Positions 37,294-45,344 of a DNA stretch of 64,000 nucleotides are shown piece after piece. The notes under the pieces were generated by a model. It made no database searches, was not told where the DNA came from, and saw only the letters and a list, made by a program, of their open reading frames with translations. Origin of the DNA: Nocardia tengchongensis (lineage in GTDB: Bacteria > Actinomycetota > Actinomycetes > Mycobacteriales > Mycobacteriaceae). Location: NCBI RefSeq assembly GCF_018362975.1, contig NZ_CP074371.1, forward strand, positions 868,001-932,000. Direction: 5' to 3'. Each line of letters starts with the position of its first letter. Positions within the stretch are counted from its first letter, which is position 1. The position numbers were made by a program, and so were the translations under genes.

Positions 37294-39335
37294 CCGCGAC
37301 ACTGACCGAAACCCGGCCCGTCGCACCTCCGGCCGAACCGCCCGCGGCCCGCACCGATCGCCGGGAGTATCTGGCGCTGGCGGCGCTGCTGATCGGCACC
37401 GCGGTCGCCTACCTGTGGAATCTGTCCGCCAACGGCTGGGCCAACTCCTTCTATTCGGCTGCGGTGCAGGCCGGTTCGGTGTCGTGGAAGGCGTTCTTCT
37501 TCGGCTCCTCCGACGCCGCCAACTCCATCACCGTCGACAAGACGCCGCTGTCGTTGTGGCCGATGGAGATCTCGGTCCGCCTGTTCGGACTGCACAGCTG
37601 GAGCATGCTGCTGCCGCAGGCGCTGCTGGGTGTGGCGTCGGTGGCGCTGCTGTGGGCGATCGTGCGACGGAATTTCGGTGCGAGCGCCGGACTGCTGGCC
37701 GGGCTGGTCATGGCGCTGACGCCGATCGCGGCCGTGATGTTCCGGTTCAACAATCCCGACGCCATGCTGGTGTTCCTGATGGTCGCGGCGGCCTGGGCGC
37801 TGCTGCGCGGAGTCGAGGACGGGCGCTGGCGTTGGCTGGCGCTGACCGGCGCCTTCATCGGATTGGGCTTCCTGGCCAAGCAATTGCAGGTGCTGCTGGT
37901 GGTGCCCGCGCTCGCGCTGACCTACCTGATCGCCGGTCCGCCCGCGCTGGGTAAGCGCGTCGCGCAACTGTTCGCGGCGGGCGCGGCCATGGTGGCGGGT
38001 GCGGGCTGGTGGGTACTGCTGGCCGAGCTGTGGCCGGCCGCGGATCGGCCGTACTTCGGTGGCTCGCAGCATAATTCGATCATCGAGCTGACTCTCGGCT
38101 ACAACGGTCTGGGCCGCCTCAACGGTGAGGAGCGCGGCAGTGTCGGCGGCTTCGGCGGCGGCGATATGCCGACCGGCGGAGGCGGCATGTGGGGCACGCC
38201 CGGCATCGGGCGGCTGTTCGAGCCGGCGCAGGCCGGTCAGATCGCCTGGCTCGTCCCGGCCGCGCTGGTGCTGCTGGTGGCGGGACTCCTGCTGCGCGGC
38301 AAGCTGACCCGCACCGACCCGCAGCGGGCGACCCTGATCCTGTTCGGTGGCTGGCTGGTCGGTACCGGGCTGGTGTTCAGCTTCATGAAGGGCATCTTCC
38401 ACCCGTATTACACGGTGGCGCTGGCTCCCGGGGTGGCCGCGCTGATCGGCGCGGGTTCGGTGCTCGCGTGGCAGCATCGCGACCGGGTGTGGGTGCGGCT
38501 GTCCATGGCGTTGTCGCTGGGCCTGACCACCTGGACGGCGTGGATCATTCTGTCCCGCAGCGCTTCCTTCACGCCGTGGCTGCGCTGGGTGGTGCTGGTG
38601 GGTGGCATCATCGCCACGGTCCTACTGCTGGTCCGGCTGCCCCGCAAGGCTGGTCTGGGTGTCGCGGCGGCCGCGGTGCTGGCCGGTTTGGCCGCGCCCA
38701 CCGCGTATGCGGCGAACGGCATCACCTCCGCACATCAGGGCCCGATGCCTTCGGCCGGTCCCGCGGTGCGTGGCGGTTGGGGTCCGGGTGGGCCGCGTGG
38801 CGGTGACATGCCGAACGGGTTCCCCGGCAACGGTTTCAATGCTCCCGGCGGCACCAATCCCGGCAATGGCACGCGTGGCGGGCAGCCCGGTGGCCAGCAC
38901 GGCGGGGGCATGAATCACGGTTCCGCCCCGAACGGCGGTCCCGAGGGCGGCTCGGCGGGCAACATGATGATGGCGAGCCGGCCGAGCGCCAAGGTCACCG
39001 AGCTGTTGAAGGCCAACGCCTCCGAGTACACCTGGGTGGCCGCGACGGTCAGCTCCAATTCGGCGGCCGGTTTCCAGCTGGCATCCGAGCAGCCGGTGAT
39101 GCCGATCGGCGGTTTCAATGGCAGCGACCCATCCCCCACGCTGGCTCAGTTCCAGGAGTACGTGCAGGTCGGTCGCATCCACTACTTCATCGCGGGTAGT
39201 CAGATGAGTGGCGAGCGGGGCGGGAACGCCAACGGCCCGAGCGCCCAGATCACCGCTTGGGTGAAGGAGCACTTCACTTCTCAGGAGGTGGACGGCATCA
39301 CCCTGTACGACCTGACGGCCCCGAAGACCAACTGA
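37290..39335 (+). CDS. ArnT-like/GT39-family membrane glycosyltransferase
   Basis: 681 residues with about eleven to thirteen membrane helices. The first outer loop carries NGWANSFYSAAVQAGSVSWK and the DKTPLSLWP block, typical of enzymes that take a sugar from a polyprenyl phosphate carrier and attach it to an acceptor outside the cell. After the last helix comes a Gly/Asn/Pro-rich stretch (about 490-560) and a soluble C-terminal domain ending QEVDGITLYDLT. ATGA overlap with the small ORF; the sugar donor is probably made by the GT2-GtrA protein two genes upstream. Acceptor unknown. Confidence 0.9.
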   Translation: MTATLTETRPVAPPAEPPAARTDRREYLALAALLIGTAVAYLWNLSANGWANSFYSAAVQAGSVSWKAFFFGSSDAANSITVDKTPLSLWPMEISVRLFGLHSWSMLLPQALLGVASVALLWAIVRRNFGASAGLLAGLVMALTPIAAVMFRFNNPDAMLVFLMVAAAWALLRGVEDGRWRWLALTGAFIGLGFLAKQLQVLLVVPALALTYLIAGPPALGKRVAQLFAAGAAMVAGAGWWVLLAELWPAADRPYFGGSQHNSIIELTLGYNGLGRLNGEERGSVGGFGGGDMPTGGGGMWGTPGIGRLFEPAQAGQIAWLVPAALVLLVAGLLLRGKLTRTDPQRATLILFGGWLVGTGLVFSFMKGIFHPYYTVALAPGVAALIGAGSVLAWQHRDRVWVRLSMALSLGLTTWTAWIILSRSASFTPWLRWVVLVGGIIATVLLLVRLPRKAGLGVAAAAVLAGLAAPTAYAANGITSAHQGPMPSAGPAVRGGWGPGGPRGGDMPNGFPGNGFNAPGGTNPGNGTRGGQPGGQHGGGMNHGSAPNGGPEGGSAGNMMMASRPSAKVTELLKANASEYTWVAATVSSNSAAGFQLASEQPVMPIGGFNGSDPSPTLAQFQEYVQVGRIHYFIAGSQMSGERGGNANGPSAQITAWVKEHFTSQEVDGITLYDLTAPKTN

Positions 39336-39363
39336 CCGGCGGGCTTGCCACCGCCCCGAAAAG

Positions 39364-39402
39364 ACTGAGCGCTCGTACCCCAATCGGGTCCGAGCGCTCA
39401 GT
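39364..39402 (+). terminator. Terminator of the glycosyltransferase operon
   Basis: ACTGAGCGCTCG (39364-39375) and CGAGCGCTCAGT (39391-39402) form a perfect 12-bp stem with a 15-base loop, followed by TCT. Confidence 0.75.
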
Positions 39403-39451
39403 TCTGCTCGATAAACTGGATGCGCCGGCCATCACGATCCAGGGATTCCCC

Positions 39452-39604
39452 ATGAGCACGCCGCACCCTCTCAGCGATGAGCATCGAGAAGCCTTCTGGC
39501 GCAGGGCAGGATGGGATCCGTTCCTCCCCGACATCGAACGCGAGCGCATCGAGCGCCGCTGGGACGATGAATCGATCGAGCTGGCAGAAGTTTTCGGCTT
39601 CTGA
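39452..39604 (+). CDS. Small hypothetical protein
   Basis: 50 residues, highly charged, with many Glu, Arg and Trp (DIERERIERRWDDESIELA near the end). AGGGA precedes the ATG by 6 bases. No family recognised. Its stop abuts the stop of a possible 29-residue ORF on the other strand. Confidence 0.5.
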   Translation: MSTPHPLSDEHREAFWRRAGWDPFLPDIERERIERRWDDESIELAEVFGF

Positions 39605-39694
39605 TCAGTGCGGGCTGTTCATGTACGCAGACCCGTTGGTCACGATCCCGAACGCCTGTGAGAGCAGCGTGAAGAGAACTCCGAGAACGCCCAT
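39605..39694 (-). CDS. Possible 29-residue hydrophobic peptide
   Basis: MGVLGVLFTLLSQAFGIVTN and nine more residues, a mostly apolar helix with polar end. GGAAG lies 5 bases before the ATG. Convergent with the preceding small ORF. Chance cannot be excluded at this length. Confidence 0.3.
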   Translation of the reverse strand: MGVLGVLFTLLSQAFGIVTNGSAYMNSPH

Positions 39695-39993
39695 GTCGAC
39701 TTCCGTTTCCTAACTTCCGATGGGCACGAAAAGCTTCCGCCCCCGCGCAATACGTCCGGGCGAGCGTATCGCAGATCGCCGACCATTCCACCGGCAGCAC
39801 AGCCCACGACCGATACGGCAACCGATCCCGAATGGCGCTCGGCCGCAAGGAATCCGGTCCGGTCGCGGCCAACCGTGAGCGACCAGGATATGAACATGAG
39901 TTTTCGGGGCATTAGTTTCGCTACCTCACACCGGTAGGTTTCACGGAGTGACCGAACGGTCGCGAATCTCACCACCAGAGACGAGACCAGCCC
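39695..39993. other. Intergenic stretch without recognisable gene
   Basis: About 300 bases with ordinary GC content. I see no tRNA, repeat or convincing ORF; it should contain the promoter of the gene starting at 39994. Confidence 0.4.
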
Positions 39994-40402
39994 ATGCCCA
40001 CCCTCCCGTGGACGACAGTAGGCACCCCCACCACCCCCGAGGTCCAATGCATGGCCTCCCGCCTGGAGGTCAAATCCCTCCGCCACGCCCCCGGCTTCCT
40101 CATCTCCTCCCTCTCCCTGTGGTGGCAGGCCCGCCGCTCCCCCGGAGCCCTCGGCGTAGCCCTGAAAGCCGAGATGTTCAAAGGCACCTTCTGGACCTAC
40201 TCGGCCTGGGACGACAAGTCCGCGATCTACACCTACGCCCGCACCGAACCCCACAAATCCACAGTCGAACGCAAACGGAAGGTCATGCAAGAAGCAACCT
40301 TCGTCTTCTTCAAGGCCCCCGCAGACGAACTCCCCCCTCCCCTGGCCCGAAATCCGGCGCCGCATCGCCGAACAACGCGACGCCCCACAATCCGGCCACT
40401 GA
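39994..40402 (+). pseudogene. Small conserved protein (DUF3291-like/monooxygenase-fold) with frameshifted C-terminus
   Basis: The first 110 residues look like a compact alpha/beta-barrel protein (MASRLEVKSLRHAPGFLISS, ALKAEMFKGTFWTYSAWDD, YARTEPHKS, FVFFKAPADELP). In the current frame the reading then runs on in an unlikely Arg/Pro-rich tail to 40590. Removing one C from the C6 run at 40332-40337 gives WPEIRRRIAEQRDAPQSGH and a stop at 40400-40402, a natural ending for a protein of about 135 residues. Function unknown. Confidence 0.65.
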
Positions 40403-40522
40403 CCGGTAGGCGATCCGCCGGAGAGAACCGCGTGCCGCATCGAGGGCCGCACGATAGGTTCGACGAGCTCATCCGATCGGAGGGGCTACGCACCTACCGC
40501 GCCCACCTGCGCCGCGGATGTC

Positions 40523-40921
40523 TCATCCTTTTGCCCAAGCCCAGGCCCTCAAGCGCCAGGCGGTGCCGACCTTGCCCAGTGCCGCGGTGAAGACCGCGCC
40601 GGTTTGCGTGACCTGCTCGCCCTGAAGGTTGTACGAGAAAGTGCACGGAACGACGACATACGCGAAGTCGACGGTGACATCGACATGGCGTGGCTCATCG
40701 AGATCGATGCGATAGCCGGAAGCCCCCACGTGCTCACCCTCGGCAAGCGCGGCCCTCCACCAGTCCTCGGCGGCTGTCGGCCCCTGCCACACATGCGGCG
40801 ACATTCCGTCCAGAATCTGCATCGGGTCAGCACACACCGCTGCCATCGCCTTCTCGTCACCGTTGTTGAAAGCGTCGACATACTGGCGCACAACCGCCAT
40901 CGGATCGCTGTAGCCAGTCAC
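40523..40921 (-). CDS. SnoaL/NTF2-like protein
   Basis: 132 residues, one NTF2-like barrel: VVRQYVDAFNNGDEKAMAAV at the start, the Trp-rich WWRAALAEGEHVGA segment and a final strand AWRLRAWAWAKG. The family includes small isomerases, cyclases and ligand binders; no catalytic residue can be assigned. Codirectional with, and 82 bases upstream of, the sulfatase 3' end but reading the same way (minus), so the sulfatase lies upstream and the two could share a transcript. Confidence 0.8.
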   Translation of the reverse strand: MTGYSDPMAVVRQYVDAFNNGDEKAMAAVCADPMQILDGMSPHVWQGPTAAEDWWRAALAEGEHVGASGYRIDLDEPRHVDVTVDFAYVVVPCTFSYNLQGEQVTQTGAVFTAALGKVGTAWRLRAWAWAKG

Positions 40922-41003
40922 GGCAGGTCTCCTCTCTCAGGTGCTTTGTTCATTGACCGCTGGAAGTGATTCGTAGCTGCCACGCAGATAGCCGTTCGAC
41001 ATG

Positions 41004-42404
41004 TCAGTAGCCGGTGAAGTCTTCTCCGGTCTCGATATTGCGATACTGCTCGATGCTTTTCTGATAGTCCGCGACGACTGCGCCGGCCAGGAACAAGATC
41101 CAGGTGCAGTCCATTTTGGTATCGACCATGTTGAAGTCTTCGTGCGGATCGCTGCTCAGGTCGAAGACCATGGGAAAGTACGGTTCGACTATGGGTTTAT
41201 CCATTCCTTCGGTGTAGCGGAACACGACTTTGGCCGAGTCCACCTTCACCGACATCAGCTGGTCGTCGAGCCCGAACAACGAGACGTATCTGCGTGGCGA
41301 CTTCTCGGTGTGGCTGGTCAGGAACGCCGAAGCATCGAGGCCGTCGATGGGCCGGTCGCGGGGGACGCGGTCGGATTCACCGAGGATCCCGGCGAAGGTC
41401 GGCAGCCAGTCGAGGCCGGCCACCATCTCGTTGCTCACGCGCCCGGCAGGCACATGGCCCGGCCAGCGGATAACCGCTGGTACCCGGTAGGAGCCCTCAT
41501 AGGGTGGGGTGAAGAAATTTCCTCGCCAAGGCCCGTTCGAACCACCTGGGACGCTGACAAGTCCGCCCGTTGCGTTGTCGCTGGAAAGTACGACGATCGT
41601 GTCCTCGGCGATCCCCGCGTGATCGATGGCGTCGAGAACCTGACCCACGCGATGGTCTATCTCGGCGATGATGTCGGCGTACTGGCCGAGCCGGTGCGAT
41701 GCCGTCCGGTCGAAATCGGGGTGCACCCGCTCGGGCGGATGGATGTGTGTGAAGCCGATGTGGGTGAAGAACGGCTGGTTCGCGGCCGCTTGCCGCGCAA
41801 TGTATTCCGTGGCCCGCTCGACGATTTTCTCGTCGAGAAATGGGCGGATTTCCAGGTCGAGTTCGCCGGTTGCCTCAGCCCTCTCGCCCTTTCTGGCTTC
41901 CCAGAGTTTGGGTGATTCGCCGACTCCCATCCCGATCGCCAGGGGCAGGGGAAATCCGCTGTCGAGTAACTCCCGGTAGGCGACGTACCCGGTGTAACCG
42001 GCCTCGTCCGTGGTGTTCTTCAGTCCCCACCACTCGTCGAAACCCTGATCGGTCGGCAGCCTGCCCTCGGTCGCTCCGAGATGCCATTTCCCGTACGCGG
42101 CCGTCGCATAGCCGGCGTCGGACAGCAGGTTGGCCAGCGTGTATTCCCACGGGCACAGCCCGTAGGGTTTCGGCAGCAACGGCACCTGCGTGGTTCCGGA
42201 TCGCACCGGCAGGCGTCCGGTGAGGATCGCCGAACGGGTCGGGGTGCATTGCGGTTCGACGGTGTAATTGGTCAGCCTGGTGCCCTCTGCCGCGAGGGCG
42301 TCGATACGCGGGGTAGGCGTCTGTCCGCCGTAACACCCCCAATCACCCCAGCCGACGTTGTCCAGCAGCATGAAGACGATATTCGGTCGAGTACGCGGCG
42401 CCAT
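41004..42404 (-). CDS. Type I sulfatase (arylsulfatase family)
   Basis: 466 residues. The formylglycine site is C53 in QCTPTRSAILTGR (CxPxR), with metal ligands in LLDNVGWGD near the start and SSDNATGG further on. Hydrolyses sulfate esters; the enzyme works only after a formylglycine-generating enzyme modifies Cys53, and no such gene is in the window. No signal peptide, so it is probably cytoplasmic. ATG 42404 follows GAAGAGGG by 9 bases; TTG at 42413 is the alternative. Located in the accessory stretch. Confidence 0.9.
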   Translation of the reverse strand: MAPRTRPNIVFMLLDNVGWGDWGCYGGQTPTPRIDALAAEGTRLTNYTVEPQCTPTRSAILTGRLPVRSGTTQVPLLPKPYGLCPWEYTLANLLSDAGYATAAYGKWHLGATEGRLPTDQGFDEWWGLKNTTDEAGYTGYVAYRELLDSGFPLPLAIGMGVGESPKLWEARKGERAEATGELDLEIRPFLDEKIVERATEYIARQAAANQPFFTHIGFTHIHPPERVHPDFDRTASHRLGQYADIIAEIDHRVGQVLDAIDHAGIAEDTIVVLSSDNATGGLVSVPGGSNGPWRGNFFTPPYEGSYRVPAVIRWPGHVPAGRVSNEMVAGLDWLPTFAGILGESDRVPRDRPIDGLDASAFLTSHTEKSPRRYVSLFGLDDQLMSVKVDSAKVVFRYTEGMDKPIVEPYFPMVFDLSSDPHEDFNMVDTKMDCTWILFLAGAVVADYQKSIEQYRNIETGEDFTGY

Positions 42405-42686
42405 GTCGATCAACCCTCTTCCGATAGGTCATCGTCTGGGGTGGGGCAGCGAAACACGAGGCGGCGAACTCCCTCGGCAAGAAAATCCGCGCAGGCACCG
42501 CCTGATCAGCATCGTTGTTCTGCGGGCCCGTGCAAACCTCATCAAAGCACACACCAGGTCACATACATGGACTGAGTCCCGCCCGATCCATGCCAGCAGA
42601 CCAGAAGAGCGGGCAACCCTCCACGCCCTCACCCGCGACCTCAACCAACACCGGTAACCGCAGAGCTCCACACCCGGATCGGCGGA
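42405..42686. other. Intergenic stretch, lower GC, no gene seen
   Basis: Upstream region of the sulfatase. The ORFs here have poor codon use on both strands; nothing else is recognised. Confidence 0.35.
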
Positions 42687-42863
42687 CTACTGAACGAGGG
42701 AGAACAACCCCCAAGCCCGCCGTTCAGCCTCGTAGACGACCTCACCCCAGTCTTGAAGCAGTGCCGCATATCCATCAAAATCTGTTGTCCAGACATTGAT
42801 ATCTTCATTGCACGACGAGCAACTGACCCTTGAACTGCGGGCAGTAGGAACCGATCGACTCAT
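42687..42863 (-). CDS. Short ORF or gene remnant
   Basis: 58 residues. The second half has a protein-like composition (NEDINVWTTDFDGYAALLQD, then WGEVVYEAERRAWGLF), while the first 18 residues are Ser/Arg/Cys-rich and overlap the DUF732-like remnant in another frame. It may be the tail of a once longer gene. No family recognised. Confidence 0.25.
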   Translation of the reverse strand: MSRSVPTARSSRVSCSSCNEDINVWTTDFDGYAALLQDWGEVVYEAERRAWGLFSLVQ

Positions 42864-43074
42864 TCACCAACTTCCTTGCCTGCTGCTCGGTGAAATATGC
42901 GAGATCCACCAGGGTCCGACACGCATTCTTACCTCGCACTGAATCGGGATACAAAGCAGCCCGGATCATCTCACGATCAAGCCCTCGAGACCGGACTACA
43001 TCAAGAGCAACGTAGACACGCTCACCGGCAATAGCGTATGTATCGGCGCTAGTTGCTGCGCGGAATCGTCGTCG
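42805..43074 (-). pseudogene. DUF732-like fragment without a start
   Basis: The frame is open for 89 codons directly after, and in phase with, the stop of the ATP-grasp gene. It reads ERVYVALDVVRSRGLDREM, then two Cys in KNACRTLVDLAYFTEQQA and NESIGSYCPQF, the pattern of the C-terminal half of small secreted DUF732 proteins. There is no signal peptide and no start except an internal ATG at 42969 (54 residues). Probably a 5'-truncated gene. Confidence 0.4.
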
Positions 43075-43848
43075 TCAGACGTCTGCGCGAGAGAGGGCCT
43101 CGGCTTCCATCGCGGCGATGAAATCGGCGACGTTCGAGCCATAAATGCCCCAGCTGTTCACGCCGCCGAGCTCGACGAGGCGGAGTGCGCCGTCGGGGCT
43201 TTCGCCGACATCGACGGTGATCATGGTGGCGCCGTGAGTGAGTAGGCGCGCCGCCACGGTTTCCGCGAAGGCACGTACGGGATCGGGGACGGGGAGGAAC
43301 GGCTCGGTTGGGTAGGAGCTTCCGCAGACGAAACGGCCGTTGCGGCAGAAGCAGCGGTACTCGTGGTCGAAGTTCACGACCTCGGATATGACGACCAGCT
43401 CGTCTCGGTACTGGTTGTAAGTCTGGAGCCAGTGGTTCAGGTCCTCGATTGCGTGAACGCCTGCGGGGAACAGTTTGTAGTTCGAATCGCTGCGGATGAA
43501 GACCTGGTCACTGTCGAACATGCGGCGGAGCGGTAGGGCGGGGACCGCCGAGAATGGGACGAGGACAGCGGTGCGGCCGAGGAGGTCGTACACGTGGCGG
43601 TAGTAGAACGAGCAGCGCAGCATCGTGTAGTCGTCGAACACCGCTTCGCCGAGCTGCCGGACTCGGCGGAGGCTCCGCATCGTTGGCATCGTCCCGTATG
43701 CGACGACCGTGCGGCCCTCTTGGACGGCGGGCCAACGCCCTGTCATCACATCACGCGGTTCGACAATCAGGGCATCGTCGAGCGCGGCCGCGACGGCAGC
43801 GGTGCCGGGGAATTCGTCGTGGAGATCGATGAGCCATTGCGGTCGCAT
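43075..43848 (-). CDS. ATP-grasp protein, R2K-type
   Basis: 257 residues. The C-terminal half has ATP-grasp features: VFIRSDSNYKLFPAG, an acid-rich strand VVISEVVNFDHEYRCFCRNG and the metal-binding end ITVDVGESPDGALRLVELGG-VNSWG with Glu and Asn. The overall pattern resembles the R2K clade, proposed to modify peptides or small molecules by carboxylate-amine ligation in defence or biosynthesis loci. No partner peptide or synthetase is visible next to it. Somewhat lower GC than the core genes. Confidence 0.68.
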   Translation of the reverse strand: MRPQWLIDLHDEFPGTAAVAAALDDALIVEPRDVMTGRWPAVQEGRTVVAYGTMPTMRSLRRVRQLGEAVFDDYTMLRCSFYYRHVYDLLGRTAVLVPFSAVPALPLRRMFDSDQVFIRSDSNYKLFPAGVHAIEDLNHWLQTYNQYRDELVVISEVVNFDHEYRCFCRNGRFVCGSSYPTEPFLPVPDPVRAFAETVAARLLTHGATMITVDVGESPDGALRLVELGGVNSWGIYGSNVADFIAAMEAEALSRADV

Positions 43849-43922
43849 GACGCGATGCTATTCGCGGCGAGCGATACATCTCCGGCCTATCCGGCGACTT
43901 GGCACTCGAATCCCACTGCTAC

Positions 43923-44399
43923 TCAACAACACCGGCAGCAGCCGATAGCCCCCGATCGCAGTCGAACTCGGCGACTACGGAGCAGAGTGAAGGCGGGGGT
44001 GTGGCGGGGGCGGACCACTGAGAAGTGCCGGCGGTCGGTGGTTGCTATCTGTTCGAGGTTGCGGCGTTCGGCGGTGGCGATCACCGACGCATCGGCGGTG
44101 CCGAGTGGGAGGTCTCGATATTTCGCGACAAGTTCGGCTATGCGGAGCCAGTCGGCTGGGTGTACGGGCTCGATCGTGAACAAGCCCTCGGCCAGATCGC
44201 CGAGGAAGCGGACTTCGGCTTCGGTGCCGAGGCGGGTCGCGATGAGGTAGGCGGCTTCGGTGATCACCAGGGTCGGTATCACGAGAGGGCCTCGGTGGGT
44301 CTGGAGCAATTCCAGACAGGCTTCGTGGTGCGCGTCGTCGGCGTCGACGTAGGCGTACAGCGGCCCGGCGTCGACGACCAGGGCGCTTATCGGCCCCAC
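43923..44399 (-). CDS. vapC: VapC-type PIN-domain toxin
   Basis: 158 residues. PIN ribonuclease with acidic residues in order: VVDAGPLYAYVD, PTLVITEAAYLI (Glu), GTADASVIATAE (Asp) and TTDRRHF (Asp). Expected to cut RNA when free of its antitoxin. GTG start lies inside the end of vapB (13-base overlap). The last 20 residues (from LLRSRR on, ending GCCRCC) extend past the usual end of the family. Confidence 0.88.
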   Translation of the reverse strand: MGPISALVVDAGPLYAYVDADDAHHEACLELLQTHRGPLVIPTLVITEAAYLIATRLGTEAEVRFLGDLAEGLFTIEPVHPADWLRIAELVAKYRDLPLGTADASVIATAERRNLEQIATTDRRHFSVVRPRHTPAFTLLRSRRVRLRSGAIGCCRCC

Positions 44400-44617
44400 T
44401 CTCGGTTGAGGATCTCATCGATCCGGCCGGACACGTCGGAACGCCCGCTGCGACCCGCGCCCGCTGCCCCGAACCTTCGGCGTTCGCCGGTCGGCACGCA
44501 CAGATACTGGGCGATCGCCTCACGAGTGAGCTCGGAGACCGTGACGCCTCGCCGTTCGGCTTCATGCCGTAGGCGCTCGTCGAGTTCGTCAGGCAGTTTC
44601 ACCGTGGTCCGCTTCAT
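44387..44617 (-). CDS. vapB: VapB-type ribbon-helix-helix antitoxin
   Basis: 76 residues. N-terminal ribbon-helix-helix (MKRTTVKLPDELDERLRHEA and VTVSELTREAIAQYL) for DNA binding, then a flexible Gly/Arg linker and a short C-terminal helix (RIDEILNREWG) that would bind the toxin. The start codon is directly preceded by a 16-bp palindrome, the likely site of autorepression by the VapBC complex. Confidence 0.9.
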   Translation of the reverse strand: MKRTTVKLPDELDERLRHEAERRGVTVSELTREAIAQYLCVPTGERRRFGAAGAGRSGRSDVSGRIDEILNREWGR

Positions 44618-44633
44618 GGTATGCCAGCATACC
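44618..44633. promoter_or_regulatory. VapBC operator touching the vapB start codon
   Basis: GGTATGC-CA-GCATACC, a perfect 7-2-7 palindrome whose edge abuts the vapB ATG. A minus-strand TACACT at 44637-44642 may be the -10 box, leaving a very short leader that the repressor would cover. Confidence 0.75.
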
Positions 44634-44660
44634 CTCAGTGTAGCGGCGCAGGCGCCGAGC

Positions 44661-44682
44661 GACTTCCGCTTCGCCGGAAGTC
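44661..44682 (-). terminator. Terminator of the TetR-ended operon
   Basis: GACTTCCG (44661-44668) pairs with CGGAAGTC (44675-44682), loop CTTCGC, 43 bases beyond the TetR stop at 44725. Confidence 0.55.
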
Positions 44683-44724
44683 CTTGCCGGAAAACATGTT
44701 TGGCCGAATCAGGAAGCCCGCGAG

Positions 44725-45339
44725 TCAGAGTGCCTGATGTAGCGCGACATGGAGGGTGGCGGCCCACTGTTGGACGATTTCCTTGCGGCGTAGGGAGTCG
44801 TCGGTGAGGACGTCGGCTAGGCCGAGGCCTCGGGCCAGGTCGAGGGTGGCTTGGACGAGGTGGTGGGTTACCGGGTCGGTGTCGTCTACGCCCAGGGCCT
44901 CGATGGCCATGCGGTGGGAGATGCGGCCGAAGCGGGCTTCCATGGGGACTATGCGTTCGCGGAGGACGGGGTCGGCGGCGGCGTGGGTCCAGACTTGGAG
45001 GGCTGCTTTGAAGATGGGGGCGGTGTAGGACTCGACGAGGCCCGCTACTACTGCTTCGGTGCGGGCTACGCCCTCGGCTACCTCGGCTACCGCCAGGGCG
45101 TCGGCTTTGACCTGGTCCATGCGGGTTTCGAACATGAACTCGAGGGCGGCGGTGATCAGGTCCTCGCGGGTGGGGAAATGGTGTTGGGCCGCGCCACGGG
45201 ACACCCCGGCGCGTTCGGCGACCACGGCGACCGTGGCCGCCGCCCAGCCCATTTCGGCCAGGCATTCGATGGTCGCCTCCAGCAGCCGCTGCCGGGTGGC
45301 CCGGCTGCGGTCCTGCTTGGGTTCGTGGGGTGTCGCCAT
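44725..45339 (-). CDS. TetR-family regulator at the end of the carboxylase operon
   Basis: 204 residues. Helix-turn-helix AAATVAVVAERAGVSRGAAQ then HHFPTREDLITAAL; helical C-terminal part. Starts 5 bases after the repaired stop of the enoyl-CoA hydratase gene, so it is the last gene of the long operon and could give feedback on it. A candidate target is the palindrome at 53929. Confidence 0.87.
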   Translation of the reverse strand: MATPHEPKQDRSRATRQRLLEATIECLAEMGWAAATVAVVAERAGVSRGAAQHHFPTREDLITAALEFMFETRMDQVKADALAVAEVAEGVARTEAVVAGLVESYTAPIFKAALQVWTHAAADPVLRERIVPMEARFGRISHRMAIEALGVDDTDPVTHHLVQATLDLARGLGLADVLTDDSLRRKEIVQQWAATLHVALHQAL

Positions 45340-45344
45340 GATGG

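Noticed and set aside
38780..38970. Gly/Asn-rich stretch in the ArnT-like gene as a tandem DNA repeat
   Set aside because: It is low-complexity protein coding with no regular repeat unit and keeps the reading frame.
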